From NCBI GenBank assembly GCA_042862465.1, contig JASTVH010000009.1, positions 62,001-126,000 on the forward strand: a DNA stretch of 64,000 nucleotides, in the 5' to 3' direction. Source of the DNA: JASTVH01 sp042862465. Lineage in GTDB: Bacteria > Pseudomonadota > Gammaproteobacteria > Pseudomonadales > Oleiphilaceae. The first letter of the stretch is position 1; each line of letters begins with the position of its first letter. Positions 26,082 to 33,868 of the stretch are shown here, in pieces. A program made the position numbers and the translations under genes. The notes under the pieces are model-generated. The model ran no database searches and had not been told where the DNA came from. It saw only the letters and a list, made by a program, of their open reading frames with translations.

Positions 26082-27026
26082 GTGTCCAAACTGATGGTCT
26101 TCGCGGGTAATGCCCATCCGGAGCTTGCCCAAAAAGTCGTTCAGAAACTGCATATCCCCATGGGCGATGCCACCGTTGGCAAGTTCAGCGATGGGGAAAC
26201 GTCTATCGAGATCAACGAGAACGTCCGCGGCCGCGACGTCTTCATCATCCAGCCCACCTGCTACCCCACCAACGATAACATCATGGAACTGGTGGTCATG
26301 GCGGATGCGCTGCGCCGGGCGTCGGCCACGCGAATCACGGCGGTGGTGCCCTACTTCGGCTATGCCCGTCAGGATCGCCGCGTACGCTCCATGCGGGTGC
26401 CGATCAGCGCCAAGGTGGTGGCCGACATGATGACCAAGGTCGGCATCGACCGGGTCATGACGGTAGATCTGCACGCCGATCAGATCCAGGGCTTCTTCGA
26501 CATTCCGGTGGATAACATCTACGCCACGCCGAGCCTGCTGGAAGACGTCGAGCGCCAGCAGCTGGACAACTACGTCGTGGTTTCACCCGACGTCGGCGGC
26601 GTCGTCCGGGCCCGCGCCATGGCCAAGCGCCTCAACGATGCCGACCTGGCCATCATCGACAAGCGCCGCCCCAAGGCCAACGTCTCCCAGGTCATGCACA
26701 TCATCGGTGACGTCAAGGACAAGACCTGTATCCTGGTGGACGACATCGTCGATACCGCCGGCACCCTGTGCAAGGCCGCCAATGCCCTCAAGGAGCACGG
26801 CGCCAAGCGTGTTCTGGCCTACATCACGCACCCCGTCCTGTCCGGGCCGGCGATCGAGAACATCAACGCCTCGCAGCTGGATGAACTTGTGGTCTGCGAC
26901 ACAATTCCCCTTGGCGACAAGGCGGTGCGTTGTGATAAAATCCGCCCCCTCAGTTTGTCGGGCCTGCTCGCGGAGTCGATTCGCCGGGTCTGCAACGAGG
27001 AGTCCATCAGCGCGATGTTCGAGTAA
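26082..27026 (+). CDS. prs: Ribose-phosphate pyrophosphokinase (PRPP synthetase)
   Basis: A 314-aa enzyme making PRPP from ribose-5-phosphate and ATP. It has KLMVFAGNAHPELAQKV, GKFSDGETSIEINENVRG, the flexible-loop YARQDRRVRSMRVPISAK and the PRPP-binding ILVDDIVDTAGTLCKA. The start is GTG 26082, preceded by AAGGA; the frame upstream runs through the tRNA. A strong hairpin 36 nt after its stop probably ends transcription. Confidence 0.96.
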   Translation: MSKLMVFAGNAHPELAQKVVQKLHIPMGDATVGKFSDGETSIEINENVRGRDVFIIQPTCYPTNDNIMELVVMADALRRASATRITAVVPYFGYARQDRRVRSMRVPISAKVVADMMTKVGIDRVMTVDLHADQIQGFFDIPVDNIYATPSLLEDVERQQLDNYVVVSPDVGGVVRARAMAKRLNDADLAIIDKRRPKANVSQVMHIIGDVKDKTCILVDDIVDTAGTLCKAANALKEHGAKRVLAYITHPVLSGPAIENINASQLDELVVCDTIPLGDKAVRCDKIRPLSLSGLLAESIRRVCNEESISAMFE

Positions 27027-27062
27027 ATCCACACGCGCAGACGTCTGACTCCACAAGCATTT

Positions 27063-27107
27063 CGACTTGGAGCCACCTTCCCCGGAACGGTGGCTCCAAG
27101 TCGTTTT
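27063..27107 (+). terminator. Rho-independent terminator after prs
   Basis: Perfect 15-nt arms (27063-27077 and 27089-27103, CGACTTGGAGCCACC and its complement) with an 11-nt loop, followed by TTTT. It separates prs from rplY, which starts at 27197. Confidence 0.88.
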
Positions 27108-27196
27108 CATGCCCTGCCCCGGCAGGGCTTTAAACCGTAACCATCATCGGTGCACCTGGTCGCGGGTCCCGGTGGTGCGATCAAGAGGAACACATC

Positions 27197-27853
27197 ATGT
27201 CCGATCAATTCGAGCTCGAAGCATTTGCTCGTGACGACAAGGGGAGAGGTGCGAGCCGCCGCCTGCGTCGTCAGGAGCGCAAGATCCCGGCCATCATCTA
27301 CGGTGGCAGCAAGGAGCCGATGTCTATCTCCATCTGGCACAACGACCTGAAAAAGGCCATCGAACACGAAGCCTTCTTCTCGCACGTTCTGACCATCAAC
27401 ATCGATGGCAAGAAAGAGAGCGCGGTCATCAAGGATCTGCAGCGTCACCCCTACAAGCCGATCCTGACCCACGCCGACTTCCTGCGCGTTGAGAAGGGCC
27501 ACGAGATCCACGTTCAGGTCCCGCTGCACTTCATCAACGAAGAAAAGGCGGACGCCATCAAGCTGCAGGGCGGTGTCATCACCCACCAGCAGACCGGCGT
27601 TGAAGTGATCTGTCTGCCGAAGGATCTGCCCGAGTTCATCGAAATCGATGTCGCGGAAATGGAAATGGACCAGGTGCTGCACCTGTCCGACCTCAAACTG
27701 CCCAAAGGCGTTCGTCTGGCAGCCCTGGAACAGGGCGAAGACCACGACCTGGCGGTTGCTGCCATTCACAAGCCGAAAGGCGCCAAGTCCGGCGATGAAG
27801 AAGAAGCCGCTGGCGAAGGTGAAGGCGAAGAGGAAGAAGGCGGCGAGGAGTAA
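27197..27853 (+). CDS. rplY: 50S ribosomal protein L25 (general stress protein CTC type)
   Basis: A 218-aa 5S-rRNA-binding protein of the long, two-domain TL5/CTC form. The N-terminal L25 domain (about 1-95: EAFARDDKGRGASRRLRRQ, IYGGSKEPMSI, AVIKDLQRHPYKP) is followed by a C-terminal beta domain and a very acidic tail of Glu/Gly (about 190-218). SD AGAGGAA precedes ATG 27197. pth follows 42 nt later. Confidence 0.94.
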   Translation: MSDQFELEAFARDDKGRGASRRLRRQERKIPAIIYGGSKEPMSISIWHNDLKKAIEHEAFFSHVLTINIDGKKESAVIKDLQRHPYKPILTHADFLRVEKGHEIHVQVPLHFINEEKADAIKLQGGVITHQQTGVEVICLPKDLPEFIEIDVAEMEMDQVLHLSDLKLPKGVRLAALEQGEDHDLAVAAIHKPKGAKSGDEEEAAGEGEGEEEEGGEE

Positions 27854-27895
27854 GCGGGTCGCACGACCCGTTACTTCAAGCCACCGGCAACGCCT

Positions 27896-28492
27896 ATGGC
27901 CGATCAGCAGATCAAACTGGTCGTGGGCCTGGGAAATCCGGGCCCAAAGTACGAACAAACGCGCCACAATGCTGGCGCGTTGTTCGTTGAAGCGCTTGCC
28001 CGTCAGGCCGGCGCCACCCTGCGACCGGACAACAAGTACCACGGCCTGTATGCGCGCGCGAACTGGCGCGGCTACGACCTTCACCTGCTCATCCCGACCA
28101 CCTACATGAATCGCAGCGGTCTGGCCGTCAAAGCCCTCGCTGACTTCTTCAAGATTGCCCCGGACGAGATCCTGGTGGCCCATGATGAACTCGACCTCGA
28201 CCCGGGTTGCGCCAAGTATAAAAAAGGCGGCGGTCATGGCGGTCACAATGGGTTGCGGGATACCATCCAGCATCTGGGCAGCAACAACTTCAATCGCCTG
28301 CGCCTGGGGATCGGGCACCCCGGAGACAGCCGGGCGGTGGTCAACTATGTGCTGGGCAAGCTGGGCAAGGCGGAAACCGCAGCCCTGGAGGCGGTCATCG
28401 ACGAAGCCTGCCAGAGCCTGCCGGACGCCCTCAGCGGCAACTGGTCGGGCGCCATGAACCACCTGCATACTTTCCGCCCTCCAGCACCCTGA
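27896..28492 (+). CDS. pth: Peptidyl-tRNA hydrolase
   Basis: A 198-aa esterase that recycles peptidyl-tRNA. It shows VVGLGNPGPKYEQTRHNAGALF with the catalytic His, PTTYMNRSGLAV, LVAHDELDLDPG and GGGHGGHNGLRDTIQHLGS. The rplY-pth-ychF order is the usual gammaproteobacterial arrangement. Confidence 0.96.
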   Translation: MADQQIKLVVGLGNPGPKYEQTRHNAGALFVEALARQAGATLRPDNKYHGLYARANWRGYDLHLLIPTTYMNRSGLAVKALADFFKIAPDEILVAHDELDLDPGCAKYKKGGGHGGHNGLRDTIQHLGSNNFNRLRLGIGHPGDSRAVVNYVLGKLGKAETAALEAVIDEACQSLPDALSGNWSGAMNHLHTFRPPAP

Positions 28493-28547
28493 TCCAAATT
28501 CCGGGCGCCGCTGATTCGCGGCTCCCCAGCAAGCAAGAGGCACCAAT

Positions 28548-29639
28548 ATGGGATTTAACTGCGGCATCGTTGGCCTGCCCAATGTGGGCAAATCCACCCT
28601 CTTCAATGCCTTGACGAAGGCAGGCATTGGCGCGGAAAACTTTCCGTTCTGCACCATCGAGCCGAATGCCGGCGTGGTGGCCATGCCTGATCCGCGGCTC
28701 AATAAGCTGGCCGAGATCGTCAAGCCGCAAAAAGTGCTGCCGACCACCATGGAATTCGTGGACATCGCCGGCCTGGTCGCCGGTGCCTCCAAGGGCGAGG
28801 GTCTGGGCAACCAGTTCCTGGCCAACATCCGCGAGACCGACGCCATCGCCCATGTGGTGCGCTGCTTCGAGGACGAAAACGTCATCCACGTCGCCAACAA
28901 GGTGCACCCTAAGGCGGATATCGAGGTAATCAACACCGAACTGGCCCTGGCCGACCTGGAAACTGTGGAAAAAGCCATCCAGCGGGTGCAGCGCGTGGCC
29001 AAGAGTGGTGACAAGAAAGCCAAGGCCCAGCTGGAAGTCTTCGAAAAGCTCCAGCCGGTGCTGGACGAAGGCAAACCCGTGCGCGGCATGGACCTGAGCG
29101 ACGACGAGAAAGTCCTGATCCGCGAACTGTGCCTGCTCACCGTCAAGCCGACCATGTACATCGCCAACGTCAACGAGGACGGCTTCGAGAACAACCCGCA
29201 TCTGGACGAGGTGAACGCCATCGCCGCCGAGGAAGGCGCCGTGGTCGTCCCCATCTGCAGCAAGCTGGAAGCGGAAATCGCCGAACTCGAAGATGACGAA
29301 AAGACCGAATTCCTCGAGGAACTGGGCATGGAAGAACCCGGCCTGGACCGCGTCATCCGCGCCGGCTACCGCCTCCTGGGCCTGCAGACGTACTTTACCG
29401 CCGGGGTGAAGGAAGTCCGCGCCTGGACCGTTGAAATCGGCGCCACCGCCCCGCAGGCGGCCGGAGTCATCCATACGGATTTCGAAAAAGGCTTTATCCG
29501 CGCCGAGGTGGTCAGCTACGAGGATTTCGTCGAATACAACGGCGAACAGGGCGCCAAGGAAGCCGGCAAATGGCGTCTGGAAGGCAAGGACTACATCGTC
29601 CAGGACGGCGATGTGATCCATTTCCGGTTCAATGTGTAA
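28548..29639 (+). CDS. ychF: Ribosome-binding ATPase YchF (OLA1 family)
   Basis: A 363-aa Obg-like P-loop ATPase that prefers ATP and binds the 70S ribosome. It has G1 GLPNVGKSTLFNALT, the switch region FVDIAGLVAGASKGEGLGNQFL, a helical domain in the middle and a C-terminal TGS domain (AWTVEIGATAPQAAGVIH, EYNGEQGAKEAGKWRLEGK). It is last in the rplY-pth-ychF operon, before tRNAMet. Confidence 0.97.
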   Translation: MGFNCGIVGLPNVGKSTLFNALTKAGIGAENFPFCTIEPNAGVVAMPDPRLNKLAEIVKPQKVLPTTMEFVDIAGLVAGASKGEGLGNQFLANIRETDAIAHVVRCFEDENVIHVANKVHPKADIEVINTELALADLETVEKAIQRVQRVAKSGDKKAKAQLEVFEKLQPVLDEGKPVRGMDLSDDEKVLIRELCLLTVKPTMYIANVNEDGFENNPHLDEVNAIAAEEGAVVVPICSKLEAEIAELEDDEKTEFLEELGMEEPGLDRVIRAGYRLLGLQTYFTAGVKEVRAWTVEIGATAPQAAGVIHTDFEKGFIRAEVVSYEDFVEYNGEQGAKEAGKWRLEGKDYIVQDGDVIHFRFNV

Positions 29640-29667
29640 GTCGAGGGCGCGTTGAGGGATTTCAGGG

Positions 29668-29696
29668 TTGACAGCCCGCCCAAAAATCCCGAGAAT
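29668..29696 (+). promoter_or_regulatory. Promoter of tRNA-Met
   Basis: TTGACA at 29668-29673 and GAGAAT at 29691-29696 with 17-nt spacing, ending 30 nt before the tRNA. A perfect -35 and a fair -10. Confidence 0.6.
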
Positions 29697-29726
29697 ACGC
29701 GCCTCACGAGCTAAGCGCTCGGTTGT

Positions 29727-29803
29727 GGCAAGGTAGCTCAGTTGGTTAGAGCACGGCACTCATAATGCCGGGGTCGGCGGTTCGAATCCGCCCCTTGCTA
29801 CCA
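29727..29803 (+). tRNA. tRNA-Met (anticodon CAT)
   Basis: A 77-nt cloverleaf with encoded CCA. The acceptor GGCAAGG pairs with CCTTGCT (first pair G-U), the anticodon loop is CTCATAA with CAT, and the T arm is GGCGGTTCGAATCCGCC. CAT could be elongator Met or lysidine-modified Ile; the position after ychF matches the elongator tRNA-Met of Pseudomonas. Confidence 0.93.
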
Positions 29804-29811
29804 TGAATTAC

Positions 29812-29845
29812 AAAAGGGCCCTTGCGAAAGCATGGGCCCTTTTTT
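29812..29845 (+). terminator. Rho-independent terminator after tRNA-Met
   Basis: AAAAGGGCCC (29812-29821) can pair with GGGCCCTTTT from 29834, with a 12-nt loop and a run of six or more T. Confidence 0.85.
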
Positions 29846-29860
29846 AATTCCTGAATAGAG

Positions 29861-29983
29861 CGGGTTCGAGCCGCCGAAGACGGTTCGACCGGAGTGCGCG
29901 CAGCGCACGGAGGAACGTCGGAGCGACAGCGACGACGGCCCCGAAGGGGTGAGGGCCAAGCGCCGAATAATCCGCCCCTTGCT
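29861..29983 (+). repeat. Hairpin-rich element ending in a copy of the tRNA-Met 3' sequence
   Basis: It starts with T-arm-like GGTTCGAGCC, contains short hairpins (GTGCGC-GCA-GCGCAC; CGTCG...CGACG; CCCCGAAGGGG), and ends with the 15-mer AATCCGCCCCTTGCT (29969-29983). That 15-mer is identical to 29785-29799 of the upstream tRNA-Met. It looks like a tRNA-associated extragenic repeat or a decayed attachment scar. Confidence 0.6.
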
Positions 29984-30030
29984 GCATTCACAGTCGTCTC
30001 AAGGGCGACCATGAATGCCCCAAACCCCCC

Positions 30031-30462
30031 TCACCCTACAATCCCCTCCAAAGCCCCCCGAATCCGCTCCGGAATCGGCGTCGCCTGCTCGGTCTCGCGG
30101 TCCACAAACACATGCACAAAAGACCCAAACGCACAAGGCTCCTCCTCCCCCTGACGAAAGATGCCGATCCCATACTGGACAGAGCTATTCCCCAATCGCT
30201 CCACCCGCAGCCCCGCCTCAATCGCCTGGGGAAAGGCAATGGCCTTCCGGTAGGTGCAACGCGAGTCCACCACGTAGCCAATGACAGGACCGTGATGGAT
30301 ATCCAGTCCACCTTCTTCAATCAGATAGCGATTCACCGCGGTGTCGAAGTAGGAGTAATAGGTGACATTGTTGACGTGGCCGTAGAGGTCGTTGTCCATC
30401 CAGCGGGTCGTGATGGGCTGGAAGGCAAAATAGTCACTGCGTCGGGGCATGTCGGCTTGCAT
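30031..30462 (-). CDS. 4HBT-fold acyl-CoA thioesterase
   Basis: A 143-aa single hot-dog-domain thioesterase. The 4HBT signature TTRWMDNDLYGHVNNVTYYSYFD carries the catalytic Asp and the GHVNN loop. It is expected to hydrolyse acyl- or hydroxybenzoyl-type CoA thioesters; the substrate cannot be named. The start is ATG 30462 (SD GGGAG); six codons upstream another ATG overlaps the alcohol-dehydrogenase stop. It follows that gene by 14 nt, so they are probably co-transcribed. Confidence 0.87.
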   Translation of the reverse strand: MQADMPRRSDYFAFQPITTRWMDNDLYGHVNNVTYYSYFDTAVNRYLIEEGGLDIHHGPVIGYVVDSRCTYRKAIAFPQAIEAGLRVERLGNSSVQYGIGIFRQGEEEPCAFGSFVHVFVDRETEQATPIPERIRGALEGIVG

Positions 30463-30476
30463 GGAAACTCCCTGTA

Positions 30477-31640
30477 TCAATAGGCGGCCCGATAAATGGC
30501 GAGGGCATCGGCTTCGACGACCTCGCGGGGATTATTGACCAGCAGGCGCTGCTGCAGCATCGCGTCCTGGGCCAGCCGGTCCAGTGACGATTCCGGCACA
30601 TCAACGTCCCGCAAGCGCTTGGGCAGCTCCACCTGGTCGATCAGCGCGTCCATACCAGCAATCAGGCGCGCCGCGCGATCCCGGGGCGTTTCTCCCAGCT
30701 GCACCCGCTCCCCCACCAGCGGCGCCAGTTCGGCATAGTGTTCATGGGCGAACTCGCAGTTAAAACGCAACACGTGCGGCAGGACCAGAGAATTGCTCAG
30801 ACCGTGGGGAATATGGAAATGGCCGCCCAACGGATACGCGAGGGCATGCACCGCCGCCACCGGGGCATTGGCAAATGCCTGCCCGGCCAGTGTAGCGCCA
30901 AGCAGCATATTCGAGCGCGCCTCAATCTCGCCGCCCCGGTGCACCGCGGTGACGATATTGTCCGCCAGCAGCCGCAGCGCCTCCCGGGCCAGCATGTCCG
31001 AAACGGCGTTTTTCTTCAGCTTGCTGGTATAGGCTTCGATGGCATGGACCATGGCATCGATGCCCGTGGCCGCTGTGACCTGGGGCGGCAGCCCCAACGT
31101 CAGCTCGGCATCCAGCAAGGCGAGATCCGGCAGCAGTCGTGGAGACACCACACCGGACTTGGTGGTCTCACCGGTGGTCACGATGGCAATCGGGGTCACT
31201 TCGGAACCCGTCCCGGCGGTGGTGGGCACCTGCACCAGCGGCAAACGCTTACCCTCGGCATTATCGACCCCGTAAACCGCCTGCAGCGTCTGGTGGCAAT
31301 CCGGCGAAGCCAGCAGTGCCACGAGTTTGGCCACATCCATGGAGCTGCCACCGCCAAATCCCACGATGACATCCGCCCGCAACTCTCGGGCGCTCTCAAT
31401 GGCTTTGAGAACCGTCGCCTCGGGCGGGTCGGCTTCCACCTCGGCAAAAACGGATACGCTCAGTCCGGCCTCACTGAACCCGGGCAAGACGTCATCCAGC
31501 AGACCCACGGCCTGAATGCCCGGATCGGTAACCACGAGCACGGTACGCCCGCCCAGTTGACGACAATAGTCCCCCAGGCGTCGCGCACTGCTGGTTTCAT
31601 GAACGATGGAAGCTGTGGTGTTGAAGCGGAAAGGATTCAT
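30477..31640 (-). CDS. Iron-containing (group III) alcohol dehydrogenase
   Basis: A 387-aa NAD(P)-dependent dehydrogenase. The Rossmann part has VIVGFGGGSSMDVAKLVALL and PTTAGTGSEVTPIAIV. The metal-binding half has GIDAMVHAIEAYTSKLK (Asp, His) and the His-rich HGLSNSLVLPHVL. It oxidises alcohols or reduces aldehydes. The start at ATG 31640 (MNPFRFNTT) matches family length; an open extension to 31724 has no support. It is separated by 110 nt from the ten-gene cassette upstream, so read-through from that cassette is possible. Confidence 0.9.
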   Translation of the reverse strand: MNPFRFNTTASIVHETSSARRLGDYCRQLGGRTVLVVTDPGIQAVGLLDDVLPGFSEAGLSVSVFAEVEADPPEATVLKAIESARELRADVIVGFGGGSSMDVAKLVALLASPDCHQTLQAVYGVDNAEGKRLPLVQVPTTAGTGSEVTPIAIVTTGETTKSGVVSPRLLPDLALLDAELTLGLPPQVTAATGIDAMVHAIEAYTSKLKKNAVSDMLAREALRLLADNIVTAVHRGGEIEARSNMLLGATLAGQAFANAPVAAVHALAYPLGGHFHIPHGLSNSLVLPHVLRFNCEFAHEHYAELAPLVGERVQLGETPRDRAARLIAGMDALIDQVELPKRLRDVDVPESSLDRLAQDAMLQQRLLVNNPREVVEADALAIYRAAY

Positions 31641-31750
31641 AGGCACCCCGGGCCGGCATCGATAGTACGATGACCCGAGTTTACGCACGAAATGATCCAC
31701 AATGCCATGGTGAGACGGGGTCAATTCAGTGCAGCTGTGATCCGTTTCGC

Positions 31751-32638
31751 CTAAGCCTGCCGGGCGACCTCCGCTAACGGCGCCGTTTCCCGGGCCACCG
31801 CCACGTTGGGAATGTACCCCAGCAGCCGGCTCACGGCGCCATCCTTCGAACGGTAGCGGTTTTCGCGCAGGTCCGTCAGGTAATGGGTATTCAATAAATG
31901 CCCGCTACCTTCACAGTCAAAAAAATGGCCACTGTAGCAAGCCTGGTAGCCCGCCACCCCGATCTGCGCCACATAGTCGTTGCGGTGAAAGAAATGCTCT
32001 GAATACACCGCCTCAAGATCAAACTCGGTGGCGGCACTGGCGAAGGTGTAATACTCAACATTTTCCAGCAGCGCCTCTTTTTGCGCTGCCTTCAACCGCC
32101 GGACCAGCCGGTAGAGGGCGGTGGTCCCGATGATGCCCCCCTGGGAATGGGCCAACAGCACTACTTTGTCATGGTGCTCCAGCGCGTCCTCCAGGATATC
32201 GGCAATGCCTTCATCCAGATCCGATACGATCTGCATGGTTCGGCCGATCGCACATTCCACCAGATCGAGCACAATGCCGTCGGAGGGATTGTGCAGCAGC
32301 TGGATCTCCCGATCGAAAAGCTCCGCCAGCGCCTGGCCGTTGATCTGGAGGACGGTGCGATCGGTGCAGATGCCATTGATAAAATACCACCCCTCCCCAT
32401 CCTGGATAGCCTGCCCCTCAGGTTTCGCCCTGGGCAGCCGCGGCGTGGGCCGGAAAGGGTCGTACACCGGCAATAGCGTGGCCCGAATGGAATGGGCGTA
32501 GGCCCCCCAGGATGGATAGTTTCTGGCATTCAGTTCCGAAAAAGGTGCCTGGGTGTCCAACGGTGACAACACCCAGGGCAGACTGGGCAATTGGCGTAGC
32601 ACGGTGCCTGCCCTTTCCAGTGCATTGAGGATTCCCAT
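31751..32638 (-). CDS. Alpha/beta hydrolase (lipase/esterase-like), last gene of the redox cassette
   Basis: A 295-aa alpha/beta-hydrolase-fold protein with the nucleophile elbow VVLLAHSQGGIIG (Ser about residue 186). EGWYFINGICTDRTVLQING and the preceding residues suggest a lipase-like N-terminal strand region. No signal peptide. The ATG shares one base with the stop of the catalase-like gene (TGATG), and SD GGAGG is strong. It probably acts on a lipid or ester linked to the oxidative enzymes upstream; the substrate is unknown. Confidence 0.75.
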   Translation of the reverse strand: MGILNALERAGTVLRQLPSLPWVLSPLDTQAPFSELNARNYPSWGAYAHSIRATLLPVYDPFRPTPRLPRAKPEGQAIQDGEGWYFINGICTDRTVLQINGQALAELFDREIQLLHNPSDGIVLDLVECAIGRTMQIVSDLDEGIADILEDALEHHDKVVLLAHSQGGIIGTTALYRLVRRLKAAQKEALLENVEYYTFASAATEFDLEAVYSEHFFHRNDYVAQIGVAGYQACYSGHFFDCEGSGHLLNTHYLTDLRENRYRSKDGAVSRLLGYIPNVAVARETAPLAEVARQA

Positions 32639-33858
32639 CACGAGCCCTCCTTCAGTTGGCGCACGTTGTTCCCGGCCGGGGTGCCAAAGGTCTCGGCGCC
32701 GGTGGGCTCGATGTGCGGCTCCTGGTTGATGGATCGGCGCATACGCGCCGTGGCCTGGTAAATCCATTTGCGGGCGCGATTCTGGTTCCCCAGGGGACGA
32801 TGGGCCGCCATCGCATGCCAGGGGTTGAACGAAAGGTTGCGGGCAAAGGCCAGCTGTTCGGGGGAGTCAAAGGTTTGGGCGGGAATCGACAGCGTAGCCA
32901 CTTTGATGAATGGTGATTCCTCCGCAGGCCAGACCACCCCGGCATGCTCGATCGGCATGCGCTCGGGATCGGTCTGAAACTGTATCAGGAAATCGAAGTC
33001 CACGGCGCCCTTTTGCAGCGTACGCACCATGGCGTCACGCAGGTAGTTGTCCGTCAGTCGCCCAACCCGGGAACGTTGCGACGATTGCGGGCGAATGGCG
33101 TATTTGATCGCCCGGAGAGAGCCAAAGCGGTAAGGCACACAGCTGTAGTAGGTCAATTCCAGGGGATTGGCGTGCGTCTTGGCGTAAAGCCCCTGCATCA
33201 GGGCATCCAGATAATGTGAGTCGAGCGGGTTCAGGAAGTACCAGACTGGCGTGCCCAAACCGATTTCCCGCTGCAGTTTGAGGTTTTCGTAAACATCAGG
33301 GGTGGTGAAGGTGGGCGCGCTGATGCCCAGAAAATCCTGGGTTTGGCGCTCTTCGGCGATCAGCTTGCGCCCGGGCACGCCCATCAGCTTGACGCCGATA
33401 CTCAGGATACCGTTGTTGTCCACATCAGGCGTCACCAACGGACCGGGACCACCAAAGCGCACGTAGGCGGGGAACGCTCGAGGGCGGCGAAATACGCCCA
33501 CCCGCAGCTCCGCGGGCAAATCCGGCGCCACCGTGAACTGCGCCCGGACCACGCCGTAGGTCTTGGTGTTGCCGGCCCTTTCGGCGGTCTTGCGGGTTTT
33601 CTGGTAGTGCTCCACCAGGAAACGGTTCATTTGCCGGGTGATCTGTTCGGTCACCTCGGCTTCATCTTCCCCCAGTTTCTCTTCCCCCAGGGCCAGCCCA
33701 TTGGGCGTAAGCCGCCGACGGATCGCGGCCTGGGCGAAACGCTCCAGGGGAGCCTGGAACCAGCGGTCAAAGGTGGGGCGAAAGTAGGGGTCCAGCCGCC
33801 GCTCCGCCTTCACCAGCGGCACTGTGGCGGCCTGAACCAGGTTGGGGATCCAGCGCAT
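32638..33858 (-). CDS. Catalase-fold heme-protein-like protein with atypical active site
   Basis: A 406-aa protein of the catalase-like superfamily. The best match is the C-terminal LSFNPWHAMAAHRPLGNQNRARKW, a pattern I know from SrpA/catalase-related proteins. Aligned to catalase, the proximal Tyr seems kept in KWIYQATARM. The distal His of VVHA becomes Arg in YGVVRAQFTVAP (about residues 100-112), so ordinary catalase activity is doubtful. Relatives include allene-oxide-synthase-like enzymes acting on lipid hydroperoxides. Strong SD AGGAGG; 10 nt after the DyP gene. Confidence 0.78.
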   Translation of the reverse strand: MRWIPNLVQAATVPLVKAERRLDPYFRPTFDRWFQAPLERFAQAAIRRRLTPNGLALGEEKLGEDEAEVTEQITRQMNRFLVEHYQKTRKTAERAGNTKTYGVVRAQFTVAPDLPAELRVGVFRRPRAFPAYVRFGGPGPLVTPDVDNNGILSIGVKLMGVPGRKLIAEERQTQDFLGISAPTFTTPDVYENLKLQREIGLGTPVWYFLNPLDSHYLDALMQGLYAKTHANPLELTYYSCVPYRFGSLRAIKYAIRPQSSQRSRVGRLTDNYLRDAMVRTLQKGAVDFDFLIQFQTDPERMPIEHAGVVWPAEESPFIKVATLSIPAQTFDSPEQLAFARNLSFNPWHAMAAHRPLGNQNRARKWIYQATARMRRSINQEPHIEPTGAETFGTPAGNNVRQLKEGS

Positions 33859-33868
33859 GACAACCTCC

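Noticed and set aside
27107..29356. Long antisense open frame opposite rplY-pth-ychF
   Set aside because: It lies wholly opposite three clear housekeeping genes and has the low-complexity Ser/Val composition typical of antisense shadows in GC-rich DNA.
28431..29759. Open frame opposite ychF running into tRNA-Met
   Set aside because: Opposite a conserved gene and overlapping a tRNA; no SD or domain.
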